Notes: generated from the sequence alone by a model not told the origin. DNA of 17,205 nucleotides from Sutterella parvirubra YIT 11816 (GCF_000250875.1 NZ_JH604985.1:19648-36852); one strand, 5' to 3'; shown: positions 6,763-14,421, numbered from the stretch's first letter. Program-made: numbers and translations.

Positions 6763-8691
6763 TCAGGCTTCCTGGTGCACTTCAAGCGCACGGGACGCCA
6801 CCTCGGCCTGCGCCATGGCGAGGAAGTCTTCGAACTTCATCACGCCGAGATCGCGGCCGCCGCGGGCGCGCACGGAAACCGTGCCGTTCTGCTTTTCCTT
6901 CTCGCCGATGACGAGAATGTACGGAATCTTTTGCAGGCTGAGCTCGCGAATTTTATAGTTGATTTTTTCGCCGCGCAAATCGGAATGCACGCGGATTCCG
7001 GCCTCGTGAAGCTTCTTGGCGACGTCCTTGACGGCGTCGACCTGCGCGTCGGTGATCGAGCAGACGGCCACCTGAACCGGAGCGAGCCAGAGCGGGAAGG
7101 CGCCGGCGAACTCTTCGATCAGCATGCCGATCCAGCGTTCGAGCGAACCGAGCATCGCGCGGTGCAGCATCACGGGGACCTTGCGGGTGTTGTCTTCGGC
7201 GACGTACTCGGCGCCGAGACGCGCGGGCATCTGGAAGTCGACCTGAATCGTGCCGCACTGCCAGGAGCGCCCGAGGCAATCCTTCAGATGGTACTCGATC
7301 TTCGGACCGTAGAAGGCGCCTTCACCTTCGAGAATCTCGTACTCGATGCCGAGATCGTCGAAGCTCTTCATCAGGGCGTGTTCGGCCTTGTCCCAGGCGT
7401 CGTCCTCACCGATGCGCATTTCCGGACGGGTCGCCACCTTGTAGGCGATTTCCTTGAAGCCGAAGTCGGCGTAGACCTGCTGCACGAGGCGGGTGTAGTT
7501 TTCGCACTCTCCGAGGATCTGGTCTTCCGTGCAGAAGATGTGGCCGTCGTCCTGCGTGAAGCCGCGAACGCGCATGAGGCCGTGGAGCGAACCGGAGGGT
7601 TCGTTGCGGTGGCACTGACCGAATTCACCGATGCGAAGGGGCAGGTCGCGGTAGCTGCGAAGCTGCGAGTTGAAGATCTGGATGTGGCCCGGGCAGTTCA
7701 TGGGCTTCAGGGCGTAGTAGCGGTTCTCCGATTCGGTCGTGAACATGTTTTCGCGGTACTTCGCCCAGTGGCCGGAGCGCTCCCAGAGCGAGCGGTCGAG
7801 GAGCTGCGGCGCCTTCACTTCTTCGTAGCCGTTGTCGCGGTAGATCTTGCGCATGTACTGTTCGACGACCTGCCAGATGGCCCAGCCCTTCGCGTGCCAG
7901 AAGATGAGGCCCGGGGCTTCGTCCTGGAGGTGGAAGAGGTCGAGCTCACGGCCCAGGCGGCGGTGGTCGCGCTTTTCGGCTTCTTCGAGCATGTGGAGGT
8001 AGGCGGCCAAGTCTTCCTTCGAGGCAAAGGCCGTCCCGTAGATGCGCTGGAGCATCTCGTTGTTCGAGTCGCCGCGCCAGTAGGCGCCCGCGACCTTCAT
8101 CAGCTTGAAGACCTTGAGCTTGCCGGTCGACGGGACGTGAGGCCCGCGGCAGAGGTCGATGAAGTCGCCCTGGCGGTAGAGCGAGATCACTTCGCCCTCA
8201 GGGATCGCTTCGACGAGTTCGGCCTTGTAGGCTTCGCCCATGCCGCGGAAGAATTCGACGGCGTCTTCGCGCTTCATTTCGCTGCGCTCGACCTTGAGGT
8301 CCTGCTTGACGATTTCGTGCATGCGCGCTTCGATCGCTTCGAGGTCTTCGGGCGTGAAGGGGCGCTTGTAGGAGAAGTCGTAGTAGAAGCCGTTGTCGAT
8401 CGCCGGCCCGATCGTGACCTGCGCTTCCGGGTAGAGCTGCTTCACGGCCTGCGCCATCAGGTGCGCGGTCGAGTGGCGGATGAGCTCAAGCGCTTCCGCG
8501 TCCTTCGCCGTGATGATCGCAAGCGACGCGTCCTTTTCAATGAGGAACGACGTGTCGACGAGCTTGCCGTCCACGCGGCCGGCGAGCGCGGCCTTGGCCA
8601 AACCCGCGCCGATCGAAGCGGCGACGTCGGCGACGGTGACGGGCGCTTCGAATTCGCGCTTGGATCCGTCGGGAAGGGTAATCGCAATCAT
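6763..8691 (-). CDS. thrS: Threonyl-tRNA synthetase
   Basis: Class II enzyme that charges tRNA-Thr and edits Ser-tRNA-Thr. All 642 residues of the family are present: an N-terminal TGS domain (1-62), then an editing domain with H73 and H77 in HSTAHLMAQ and the later CRGPHV motif. The catalytic domain has the zinc-binding Cys in [17 protein letters not shown], and motif 3 in [15 protein letters not shown]. An HGTP anticodon-binding domain closes the protein, including [13 protein letters not shown]. The start at 8691 has GAGG 7 nt upstream. The gene heads the thrS-infC-rpmI-rplT unit and is preceded by a leader-peptide/terminator arrangement (8715-8833), so expression is probably set by attenuation. 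Confidence 0.98.
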   Translation of the reverse strand: MIAITLPDGSKREFEAPVTVADVAASIGAGLAKAALAGRVDGKLVDTSFLIEKDASLAIITAKDAEALELIRHSTAHLMAQAVKQLYPEAQVTIGPAIDNGFYYDFSYKRPFTPEDLEAIEARMHEIVKQDLKVERSEMKREDAVEFFRGMGEAYKAELVEAIPEGEVISLYRQGDFIDLCRGPHVPSTGKLKVFKLMKVAGAYWRGDSNNEMLQRIYGTAFASKEDLAAYLHMLEEAEKRDHRRLGRELDLFHLQDEAPGLIFWHAKGWAIWQVVEQYMRKIYRDNGYEEVKAPQLLDRSLWERSGHWAKYRENMFTTESENRYYALKPMNCPGHIQIFNSQLRSYRDLPLRIGEFGQCHRNEPSGSLHGLMRVRGFTQDDGHIFCTEDQILGECENYTRLVQQVYADFGFKEIAYKVATRPEMRIGEDDAWDKAEHALMKSFDDLGIEYEILEGEGAFYGPKIEYHLKDCLGRSWQCGTIQVDFQMPARLGAEYVAEDNTRKVPVMLHRAMLGSLERWIGMLIEEFAGAFPLWLAPVQVAVCSITDAQVDAVKDVAKKLHEAGIRVHSDLRGEKINYKIRELSLQKIPYILVIGEKEKQNGTVSVRARGGRDLGVMKFEDFLAMAQAEVASRALEVHQEA

Positions 8692-8714
8692 GATTCAACC
8701 TCAGAAGTGCATAT

Positions 8715-8742
8715 AAAAAAAGTGCGGCTGAGGAGCCGCACT
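8715..8742 (-). terminator. Attenuator terminator in the thrS leader
   Basis: On the minus strand AGTGCGGCT - CCTC - AGCCGCACT is a perfect 9-bp hairpin followed by a run of T residues, ending about 23 nt before the thrS ATG. No gene lies between it and the tRNA-Val terminator at 9099-9130, so its only evident target is transcription into thrS itself. TCCTCAGC (8734-8727: the last base of the 5' arm, the loop and the first three bases of the 3' arm) is complementary to an upstream segment at 8787-8780. Confidence 0.85.
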
Positions 8743-8779
8743 CTTCTTATCGGAAACCTGTCGACAAGGTCGCGCGCCG

Positions 8780-8787
8780 TCCTCAGC
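8780..8787 (-). promoter_or_regulatory. Candidate antiterminator segment of the thrS attenuator
   Basis: GCTGAGGA on the minus strand overlaps the stop codon of the leader peptide and pairs over 8 nt with TCCTCAGC of the terminator (8734-8727). A ribosome at the leader stop would cover it and allow termination. A ribosome stalled on the Thr codons, ending roughly 14 nt upstream, would leave it free. Confidence 0.55.
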
Positions 8788-8833
8788 AATGAGCTGCGGA
8801 CGTTGTTGTGCGGATCGTGGTCGAAAGGATCAT
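8783..8833 (-). CDS. Threonine-rich leader peptide of thrS
   Basis: Reading from ATG at 8833 gives MILSTTIRTTTSAAHC and a TGA stop at 8785-8783. Five of its sixteen residues are Thr, as ACC ACG and then ACA ACA ACG. It lies between the thrS promoter (about 8868) and an intrinsic terminator in front of thrS, which is the layout of the thr, his and phe leader peptides of Proteobacteria. Stalling at the Thr codons when charged tRNA-Thr is scarce would expose the antiterminator segment and raise thrS transcription. The peptide itself probably has no other role. The weak points are a poor Shine-Dalgarno (only a distant GGAAA) and the short length, which makes chance occurrence harder to exclude. 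Confidence 0.65.
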   Translation of the reverse strand: MILSTTIRTTTSAAHC

Positions 8834-8867
8834 CTTGCGGAAGGTTTCCGGTGAAACGAATGAGCGG

Positions 8868-8876
8868 ATTTTATCA
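8868..8876 (-). promoter_or_regulatory. Extended -10 promoter of thrS
   Basis: Minus strand TGA TAAAAT (8876-8868) is an extended -10 element with a 5/6 hexamer. The -35 is weak, as is usual for this class. Transcription would start near 8861, giving a leader of about 170 nt that contains the leader peptide and the attenuator. Confidence 0.6.
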
Positions 8877-9098
8877 CGCACTTTCCGCACCCGACGGCGG
8901 CCGAAGCTCGGATTCGATCCTCAGAAACCCTAGCGAACCGGGGCGAAAACCCGGGAGGACACCCTGATCGGGAAGGATCCCCTCCCCCGTTCCGCATCGG
9001 CAACACGGCAAAAACGCCGGGAAAATCCTTCGAAAAATCAACGCTCTGCGGCAAAAGACCGGACGCCCCCGGGACGCGGGACGCGAGCCCCGGACGAC

Positions 9099-9130
9099 AA
9101 AAAAGCCGCGGGACGTGTCCTGCGGCTTTT
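9099..9130 (-). terminator. Terminator of the tRNA-Val pair
   Basis: AAAAGCCGC and GGAC pair with GTCC and GCGGCTTTT across one mismatch (9101-9130). On the minus strand a run of six T residues follows. It lies 12 nt beyond the CCA of the downstream tRNA-Val. Confidence 0.9.
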
Positions 9131-9141
9131 CTGAAGAATTC

Positions 9142-9218
9142 TGGTAGGCGCGATTGGATTCGAACCAACGACCCCCACCATGTCAAGGTGATGCTCTAAC
9201 CAACTGAGCTACGCGCCT
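9142..9218 (-). tRNA. tRNA-Val (anticodon GAC), downstream copy
   Basis: 77-nt tRNA with encoded CCA. The acceptor AGGCGCG pairs with CGCGCCT, the anticodon stem CACC.../...GGTG holds loop TTGACAT, and the T loop is GTTCGAATC. Anticodon GAC reads GUC and GUU. It differs from the upstream copy only at the 5-68 pair of the acceptor stem (G-C here). Confidence 0.97.
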
Positions 9219-9240
9219 GGGTCTGTGTTTTGAGAAGAAC

Positions 9241-9317
9241 TGGTAGGCACGATTGGATTCGAACCAACGACCCCCACCATGTCAAGGTGATGCTCTAACC
9301 AACTGAGCTACGTGCCT
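9241..9317 (-). tRNA. tRNA-Val (anticodon GAC), upstream copy
   Basis: 77-nt tRNA with CCA, 22 nt from the second copy and surely on the same transcript. Its acceptor AGGCACG pairs with CGTGCCT, so the 5-68 pair is A-U; every other base is the same as in the downstream copy. Confidence 0.97.
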
Positions 9318-9352
9318 GTTCTTTTCAAAGCCTCGCAGAAGCGAGAAGACGA

Positions 9353-9380
9353 ATTATACGGAGCACCAAGGAAAAAGCAA
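9353..9380 (-). promoter_or_regulatory. Promoter of the tRNA-Val pair
   Basis: Minus strand: -35 TTGCTT (9380-9375), 16-nt spacer, perfect -10 TATAAT (9358-9353). Its -35 lies inside the T-rich tail of the relA terminator, so the end of relA and the start of the tRNA transcript share DNA. Confidence 0.8.
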
Positions 9381-9421
9381 GGGCGTCGGCCGAAATTTTT
9401 TAAAAACTTCGGACGACGCCC
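9375..9421 (-). terminator. Terminator of relA
   Basis: GGGCGTCG (9381-9388) and CCGAA (9390-9394) pair with TTCGG (9408-9412) and CGACGCCC (9414-9421), a 13-bp stem with one mismatch. The loop is AT-rich and the minus-strand tail is TTGCTTTTT. It begins 42 nt after the relA stop. Confidence 0.75.
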
Positions 9422-9463
9422 TGGTCGTCTTGCGAAACCCTTTGATTTCGAAGAATTTTCATC

Positions 9464-11578
9464 CTACGCGCGGCGCGCAGCGAGCACTCCCTTCACTTCA
9501 CGGAGCCCCGCCAAGGTCTTCCGGAGGCTCTCGGCCGAGTGGATTTCGATGCGGAAGGTCATGTGCTGGTCGCCCTTGACCGACTGCGTCGACATCCCGG
9601 TGATGCGGATCTTCTCCCTCATGAAGAGTTCCGAAATGTCCTTCAGAAGACCCATGCGGTCCTGCGCGATGACGAGCACCTCCACCGGGAACACCGCGTC
9701 GGCGTTCCGGCCCCAGCTCACGTCGATCATGCGCTCGTGGTCCTGCTCGATCATGTTCCTCACGTTCGGGCAGTCCGCGCGGTGGATCGTGACGCCGCGG
9801 CCGCGGGTGACGTAGCCGACGATCTCGTCGGGCGGCACCGGATGGCAGCAGCGGGCGAGCTGGGTCAAGAGCGAATCCATCCCCACGACGAGGACGCGCC
9901 CCTGCGGCTTCTTGCTCGACTCGCGCACCACCACTTCGGGTTCGGGCTCGGGTTCGGTCTTCGGCGGCTGCACGGCGGCGGCCAGAGCCGTCAACGTCAC
10001 CTCTTCCTTCGCGAACGCGATGCAGAGGTCGTCGACGTTTTCAAACCCGAGGCGCTTCGCGAGGTCGTCCAACTTCATCGCGGTCTTGCCGAGGCGCGCC
10101 AACTCCTTATCGAGGCGGTCGCGCCCTTCGACCAAAAGCGCCTGCGTCTGCTGCGCGTTGAACCACTGACGGACCTTGTTCCGGGTACGCGCGCTCGCGG
10201 CGTAGCCCAACTCAGGGTTCAGCCAGTCGCGCGAAGGCTGCCCCGTCTTCCCCGCGATGATCTCGACGGTGTCGCCCGTCGAGAGCTTCGCGTTCAGGGG
10301 AACCATCACGCCGTTCACCTTCGCGCCCTTCGTGCGGTGACCGAGCTCGGTGTGCACGTGGTAGGCGAAGTCGACCGGAGTGGCCCCCGCCGGGAGTTCC
10401 ACGACGCGGCCCTGGGGCGTGAGGCAGTAGATGAGGTCGTCCGCCACCGCCTTCGCGGCGTCGGGCGCGGGCTGACCCACGTCGCTCCTCCACGCGAGCA
10501 GCTGACGGAGCCACGCGACGCGCTGCTCTTCGGCGCTCGTCGCCCCTTCGGAATTCCCCGCCTCCTTGTAGCGCCAGTGCGCGGCGACGCCGAGTTCGGC
10601 GAAGTCGTGCATCGCGCGGGTGCGGATCTGAATTTCAATCGGACGCCCGGCCGGGTCGGTGACGACGGTGTGAAGCGACTGGTAGCCGTTGGGCTTAGGC
10701 TTCGCGATGTAGTCGTCGTATTCCTTCGAGATGACCGGGAAGTGCTCGTGCACGATCGAGAGCACCTGGTAGCACTCCTCGACCGTCTTCACGATGATTC
10801 GGAGCGCCCGCACGTCGAAGAGCTGGTCGAAGCGCAGGTGCTTACGCTGCATCTTCTTCCAGATCGAATAGATGTGCTTCGGACGGCCCGAGATGTCCGC
10901 GTCGGTGATGCCGTTTTCGGCCATCAGTTGCTTGATGCGGCGCACCGCATGGCGCATGAATTCAAGGCGCGCCTCGCGGTTTTCGTCGAGCTCCTCGGCG
11001 ATCGCGCGGTATTCGTCCGGGCGGGTGAAGCGAAGCGACAAGTCTTCCAACTCCCACTTCATCTGCCAAATACCGAGACGGTTGGCGAGCGGCGCGTAGA
11101 GCGCGAGCGTTTCCTGCCCGAACTTGTCGGCGCCCGCCATCTTCGAGCTCGCGAACCAGCGGAGCGTCTGCAGGCGGCTCGCCAATTTCAGAAGCACCAC
11201 GCGCAGGTCCTTGCACATCGCAAGGAGCATGCGTCGGAGCGACTCCGCCTGACGGCTCGCGTTCGCCTCCTGGTCTTCCGAGCGCGCGCGCACGGAAAGA
11301 TCGTTGATGCGCACGAGCTCCTGCACGAGCCCGGTCACCGAAGGACCGAAGCTCTTTTCAATCCAGTCGTAGGGGCTCTCCACGACTTCCGGCACGCAGA
11401 AGAGATAGGCCGCAGCGAGCAGTTCCGGGTCGTCCCGGATGCCGCGCAGAATCCCGGCGATGCCGTCGGCATGCGTGATCACGGGTTCCCCCGTGGGCAG
11501 CTTCATATCGCGGTAGAGCGGCTCGATCAGACTCCTCGCGAGAGCCGGATCCGCCTGAACGTTTCCTTCCACCACCAT
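9464..11578 (-). CDS. relA: RelA-type (p)ppGpp synthetase
   Basis: Ribosome-associated enzyme that makes (p)ppGpp when uncharged tRNA enters the A site. Within 704 residues, the N-terminal HD hydrolase region (about 30-180) lacks the metal-binding HD motif (AAAYLFCVPEVVES stands in its place), so hydrolysis should be lost. The synthetase domain follows, with FDQLFDVRALRI, the acidic E-Y-D-D motif at 286-289 that marks monofunctional RelA, NGYQSLHT and EIQIRT. Next come a TGS domain (from about 385), a zinc-finger-like CC (ARCCHPVPPDEIVGY) and a C-terminal ACT domain. GAGGAG directly abuts the ATG, so GTG at codon 2 or 3 (11575 or 11572) may be the real start. Its neighbours are tRNA and synthetase genes, whose charging state it senses. 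Confidence 0.95.
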   Translation of the reverse strand: MVVEGNVQADPALARSLIEPLYRDMKLPTGEPVITHADGIAGILRGIRDDPELLAAAYLFCVPEVVESPYDWIEKSFGPSVTGLVQELVRINDLSVRARSEDQEANASRQAESLRRMLLAMCKDLRVVLLKLASRLQTLRWFASSKMAGADKFGQETLALYAPLANRLGIWQMKWELEDLSLRFTRPDEYRAIAEELDENREARLEFMRHAVRRIKQLMAENGITDADISGRPKHIYSIWKKMQRKHLRFDQLFDVRALRIIVKTVEECYQVLSIVHEHFPVISKEYDDYIAKPKPNGYQSLHTVVTDPAGRPIEIQIRTRAMHDFAELGVAAHWRYKEAGNSEGATSAEEQRVAWLRQLLAWRSDVGQPAPDAAKAVADDLIYCLTPQGRVVELPAGATPVDFAYHVHTELGHRTKGAKVNGVMVPLNAKLSTGDTVEIIAGKTGQPSRDWLNPELGYAASARTRNKVRQWFNAQQTQALLVEGRDRLDKELARLGKTAMKLDDLAKRLGFENVDDLCIAFAKEEVTLTALAAAVQPPKTEPEPEPEVVVRESSKKPQGRVLVVGMDSLLTQLARCCHPVPPDEIVGYVTRGRGVTIHRADCPNVRNMIEQDHERMIDVSWGRNADAVFPVEVLVIAQDRMGLLKDISELFMREKIRITGMSTQSVKGDQHMTFRIEIHSAESLRKTLAGLREVKGVLAARRA

Positions 11579-11585
11579 CTCCTCG

Positions 11586-11683
11586 GGGCGGCGTCGGTCC
11601 GCCGCCCGGTTGCTCTTTCTCTTGGAGGGTCTCGACCGTCCGTCGGCCCCCCGGACGCGCGTCCGGGGGCCTGCGGGAGACCC
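11586..11683 (-). other. Structured 5' leader of relA
   Basis: Three nested or adjacent helices are visible. GGGTCTC (11627-11633) pairs with GAGACCC (11677-11683) and encloses a 13-bp GC-rich stem with one bulge (11645-11671). A second hairpin, GGGCGGC (11586-11592) with GCCGCCC (11601-11607), ends just upstream of the GAGGAG ribosome binding site. A possible -10 TAGAAT (minus, 11703-11698) lies directly upstream, so all of these would be in the relA transcript. No T run follows either hairpin, so they do not look like terminators. Confidence 0.55.
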
Positions 11684-11800
11684 GAACAGGTCAGGTTATT
11701 CTAAGGAAGGAAAACGCCCTTCGTGGAGACCCCCGTGAGAACCCCGAGAGCACGGAACCGCCCACCGGACGGCCTTCCCCGGCTTTTGACGCCCGGCGCG

Positions 11801-14041
11801 TCAAGAGAAAGGAAACCAGGTGAGGCGCGCACCCAACGAGGTGCTCTGCGTGCGGTCGCCCCTCCGGGTCGAGGCCGTCATCGACACTTCGCTCGTACGC
11901 CACCGGAGGGTCGCGCCCACCTCCGCCCCGAAGGCGTGTGCGTCCAAGTAGTCCGCCCGTATGTCGGCCGAGACCGGCGACCCCGTGACGCTGCTCGTGA
12001 CCGTGCGCTTCGTCCCCGAGCGCACTTCGCCCGAGAGGCTCCAGGAGAGCCCCGCCGCCTCCGGCAGCCAGGATGACGACCAGGAGCCGAACGCAAACTC
12101 GGCGCTCCACGTGAACCCCGCCGAGAGGGCCCCGATGATCTTCTCTTCCGTGGTCGTCTTCATGACGGTCTCGCCCTGCGTGCTGCAGTCGATGTCGCCG
12201 CCTCCCAGCCACACCGCCCGGAAGCCCGCATAGGCCGAGGTTCCGGCGACGGGGTTGCTGAGCAGGGTGACCCCCGCCGTCCACATGGATTCCGACCCCT
12301 TCGCGCGAACGAGGGCGTCCCCCACGACGATGTCCGTTTTCTCGTCGGTCCCGGCCCAACCGAAGGCCGCCTGAACCGTCCCGAGATCGAAGGGCTTCGC
12401 CGCCCAAACTTGAGCCCCCAGGGTCGAACGCTCCGTTTTGGCGCCCACGCGCCCGCGAGGCTTTTCCTCTTCGCTCCTGCCTTCGAACCGAAACCCGATG
12501 AGCCAGTCGCCCGCGCGGGAGACGGCGTCGAACCTCACGAACCCGCCCGTGATGTCGGTGGATTCGCCCCCGCAGATGCTTCCTCCGGAGACCTTGCCGT
12601 CCCCCTCCACCGTCCCCACCGTCACCTCCACCGGGATCCGGCGAAGGACCGGAGGGAACTCGATCACCACCCCATCCCCACCCGGGGCGACCTCGGGAAT
12701 GCGGGCGGGATCGAGCCAACGCGCCAACACGTCGACGGGCAGAGCGGTCGACTTCAGCATCGATTCGGCGCCGCCCGCCGTCGCGGGCACGAGCGCCAGC
12801 TGTTCGAGCCCGGACGAGATGTCGGCGGACGCCGCAGTGATGTAGTAGTTCCGGAGCCATCGGCTCGCGCTTTGGAGGTCGATGTTCTCCAACGTGCCGG
12901 CGAAGTTCCCCGAAAAGGTTCTCTTCCCCATGACGAGCCCGATCGAGCCGTCCGGGTTTTGGATGAAGTGCCCCTCCTCCCGTCCGTCCAACCCGCCTCT
13001 CACCGTGAGGACTTCGAGCCCATAGACTTTGGCCCCCTCGAGGTCGAGCTTCTTAAGGACGTTGGACATGTCGGCGGAGTCAACCACATCGCCCACCCAC
13101 AGCATCGAACCGGGTGCAAACTGAACGGCCGTCCCTTCGGGCGCGGTGAGTCGCGACCCGGAGGACGTTCGTCCGAGGGGATCCGCCGCTTCAAAGCAGA
13201 GCACCGAACCCCGCCCGAAGTAGAGATTGACGTCGGGGCGCGCGTCCGTGAGGTCGCCGAACAAAAGCCGGACCTGCCGGTGTAGGGTCACGTCGCCGCC
13301 CACCACGAGCATGCCCTTCAAAGGCACCCCTTCGGGAACGTTCACCTGATTCTTCGTGTTCCAAAGCATGGCGGAGTTGTCCCCAATTTCGATCACGAGC
13401 CGCGAGGCTTCGTCCGCGAAGACCAACTCCTTGGGTCGCCATTCCAAAATGACCGTCGCCTGATGGTTGGCGTCGGGGTCCTCCACCATCAACCCCTTCA
13501 AACGGATGCTGCTCGAGCCCGAAACTTCGGTCCTACCGTCGACGGTGAGGGCTCCCCCGAGAGGCACTTCCGGGTCGGCCTGACGTGCGGAGAGAATGAG
13601 GCTCGCGTTCTCGAGCTTCAGGGAGAGCGGTCCGTTCACCCCGCCGACGGACGGGGCACCCATGAACGTAATTGATGCGCCGTCGTCGATCTCGACCCGG
13701 TCGGCGCCGATCACGAAGATCTCGTCGGCTCGGCCGATCACCACCGACGCGCCGTCCTTCACCTTCAAGCTCGTCGTTATGAGCCACCCCCCGTCCCAGG
13801 TCGTGCCGTACCAGGGTTTGAACACGTCCGCCGCGTCGCCCGAGACGCTCTGCGAGAAGACGACCTCGGGAGGATCGTCGGGCTCCGTTCCGGGTTCCGA
13901 TTGAAAGACGGGTTGGTAGGGCGCCGCCCAGACGGCATTCATCGAAGCGGTGAGGATCGACGTCGTCAGGATGCCGAGGACGGAAGGTCTGAGGGAGAAG
14001 GGCCGGGACGGACGTCGGGATTGGACAAGAGGCATGATCAT
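11801..14041 (-). CDS. Autotransporter (type Va) with outer-membrane beta-barrel
   Basis: Probable surface protein of 746 residues. The frame is open further upstream to 14554, but the ATG at 14041 starts a clear Sec signal: basic QSRRPSRPFSLR, a hydrophobic core, and a likely cleavage after NAVWA (residue 39). The passenger (about 40-480) is rich in Gly/Ser/Asp/Val turns (DGASVVIGRADEI, DGASITFMG) typical of a beta-helix. The last 250 residues or so alternate hydrophobic and polar residues like a 12-strand barrel and end RLTWFPFS, with the aromatic next to last rather than last. A conserved-looking junction (LQSASRWLRNYYITAAS) precedes the barrel. No catalytic triad is evident, so adhesion is a guess. 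The Shine-Dalgarno is weak. An FNR-like site lies 112 nt upstream. No neighbour is functionally related. Confidence 0.8.
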   Translation of the reverse strand: MIMPLVQSRRPSRPFSLRPSVLGILTTSILTASMNAVWAAPYQPVFQSEPGTEPDDPPEVVFSQSVSGDAADVFKPWYGTTWDGGWLITTSLKVKDGASVVIGRADEIFVIGADRVEIDDGASITFMGAPSVGGVNGPLSLKLENASLILSARQADPEVPLGGALTVDGRTEVSGSSSIRLKGLMVEDPDANHQATVILEWRPKELVFADEASRLVIEIGDNSAMLWNTKNQVNVPEGVPLKGMLVVGGDVTLHRQVRLLFGDLTDARPDVNLYFGRGSVLCFEAADPLGRTSSGSRLTAPEGTAVQFAPGSMLWVGDVVDSADMSNVLKKLDLEGAKVYGLEVLTVRGGLDGREEGHFIQNPDGSIGLVMGKRTFSGNFAGTLENIDLQSASRWLRNYYITAASADISSGLEQLALVPATAGGAESMLKSTALPVDVLARWLDPARIPEVAPGGDGVVIEFPPVLRRIPVEVTVGTVEGDGKVSGGSICGGESTDITGGFVRFDAVSRAGDWLIGFRFEGRSEEEKPRGRVGAKTERSTLGAQVWAAKPFDLGTVQAAFGWAGTDEKTDIVVGDALVRAKGSESMWTAGVTLLSNPVAGTSAYAGFRAVWLGGGDIDCSTQGETVMKTTTEEKIIGALSAGFTWSAEFAFGSWSSSWLPEAAGLSWSLSGEVRSGTKRTVTSSVTGSPVSADIRADYLDAHAFGAEVGATLRWRTSEVSMTASTRRGDRTQSTSLGARLTWFPFS

Positions 14042-14152
14042 CGAGGGGACAATGGGGGTTGGATGCTTTCGTTTTGGGTCTGCGCCCCTCCTTCGGGGGC
14101 TCAAAAAACCTAACAGCGCTCCGACGGAGCTTTGTCGCATCCGGTCAGCGGA

Positions 14153-14166
14153 TTGAGCCAGATCAA
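14153..14166. promoter_or_regulatory. FNR/Anr-like palindrome
   Basis: TTGAGCCAGATCAA matches the FNR pattern TTGAT-N4-ATCAA at 9 of 10 fixed positions. It lies 112 nt upstream of the autotransporter ATG. If the promoter is class II, transcription would start near 14118 on the minus strand, though no good -10 is seen there. Oxygen-responsive control is inferred. Confidence 0.5.
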
Positions 14167-14421
14167 GATGCCGACCCCCGCTTAACGTTTCCGCCGGCGT
14201 TGCCGGCAGCCCTGGGCACGATCTGGATTGAGAAATCGCTGCGGAATGGTTTCCACGAAGATCAATCACTTCACGTCGTCCCCGGCGGGGAAACGCCCGC
14301 CCGACGGCTTTCGACCAGCCTTGAGCACCCTTGAGCACCTTCTCCGGGTTTACGCGAATCACGCACGGATGAACCCAACACCCGCGGCCCCCGCCCGACC
14401 GAACCCCGTCCGGCCGTAAAA

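Larger units (their letters stand above)
8751..8850 (-). repeat. Inverted repeat bracketing the thrS leader peptide
   Basis: CGGAAACCT (8751-8759) and AGGTTTCCG (8842-8850) are perfect 9-nt complements. In the transcript one arm lies just upstream of the leader peptide start and the other just before the terminator, so pairing would close the whole leader into one domain and hold the region that precedes the leader ATG. Confidence 0.55.

Noticed and set aside
8807..8813. CCGCAC in the leader peptide as an alternative antiterminator (identical to part of the terminator 3' arm)
   Set aside because: It lies within the Arg-Thr codons that a stalled ribosome would cover, so it does not fit the induced state. 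The GCTGAGGA segment fits better.
6754..8967. Plus-strand open frame of 737 codons opposite thrS
   Set aside because: It is the complement of thrS with the same low-complexity composition. It also runs through the leader and terminator.
9539..11704. Plus-strand open frame of 721 codons opposite relA
   Set aside because: It is antisense to a full-length relA with all its motifs, and shows only GC-driven composition.
11786..11804. TTGACGC/GCGTCAA inverted repeat over the autotransporter stop codon as a terminator
   Set aside because: No T run follows on either strand. It may be a chance inverted repeat or a weak stabilising hairpin.
14059..14110. GCCCC/GGGGC hairpin next to a run of six A/T as a terminator
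   Set aside because: On the minus strand the T run lies before the stem, not after it. On the plus strand the run is of A residues.
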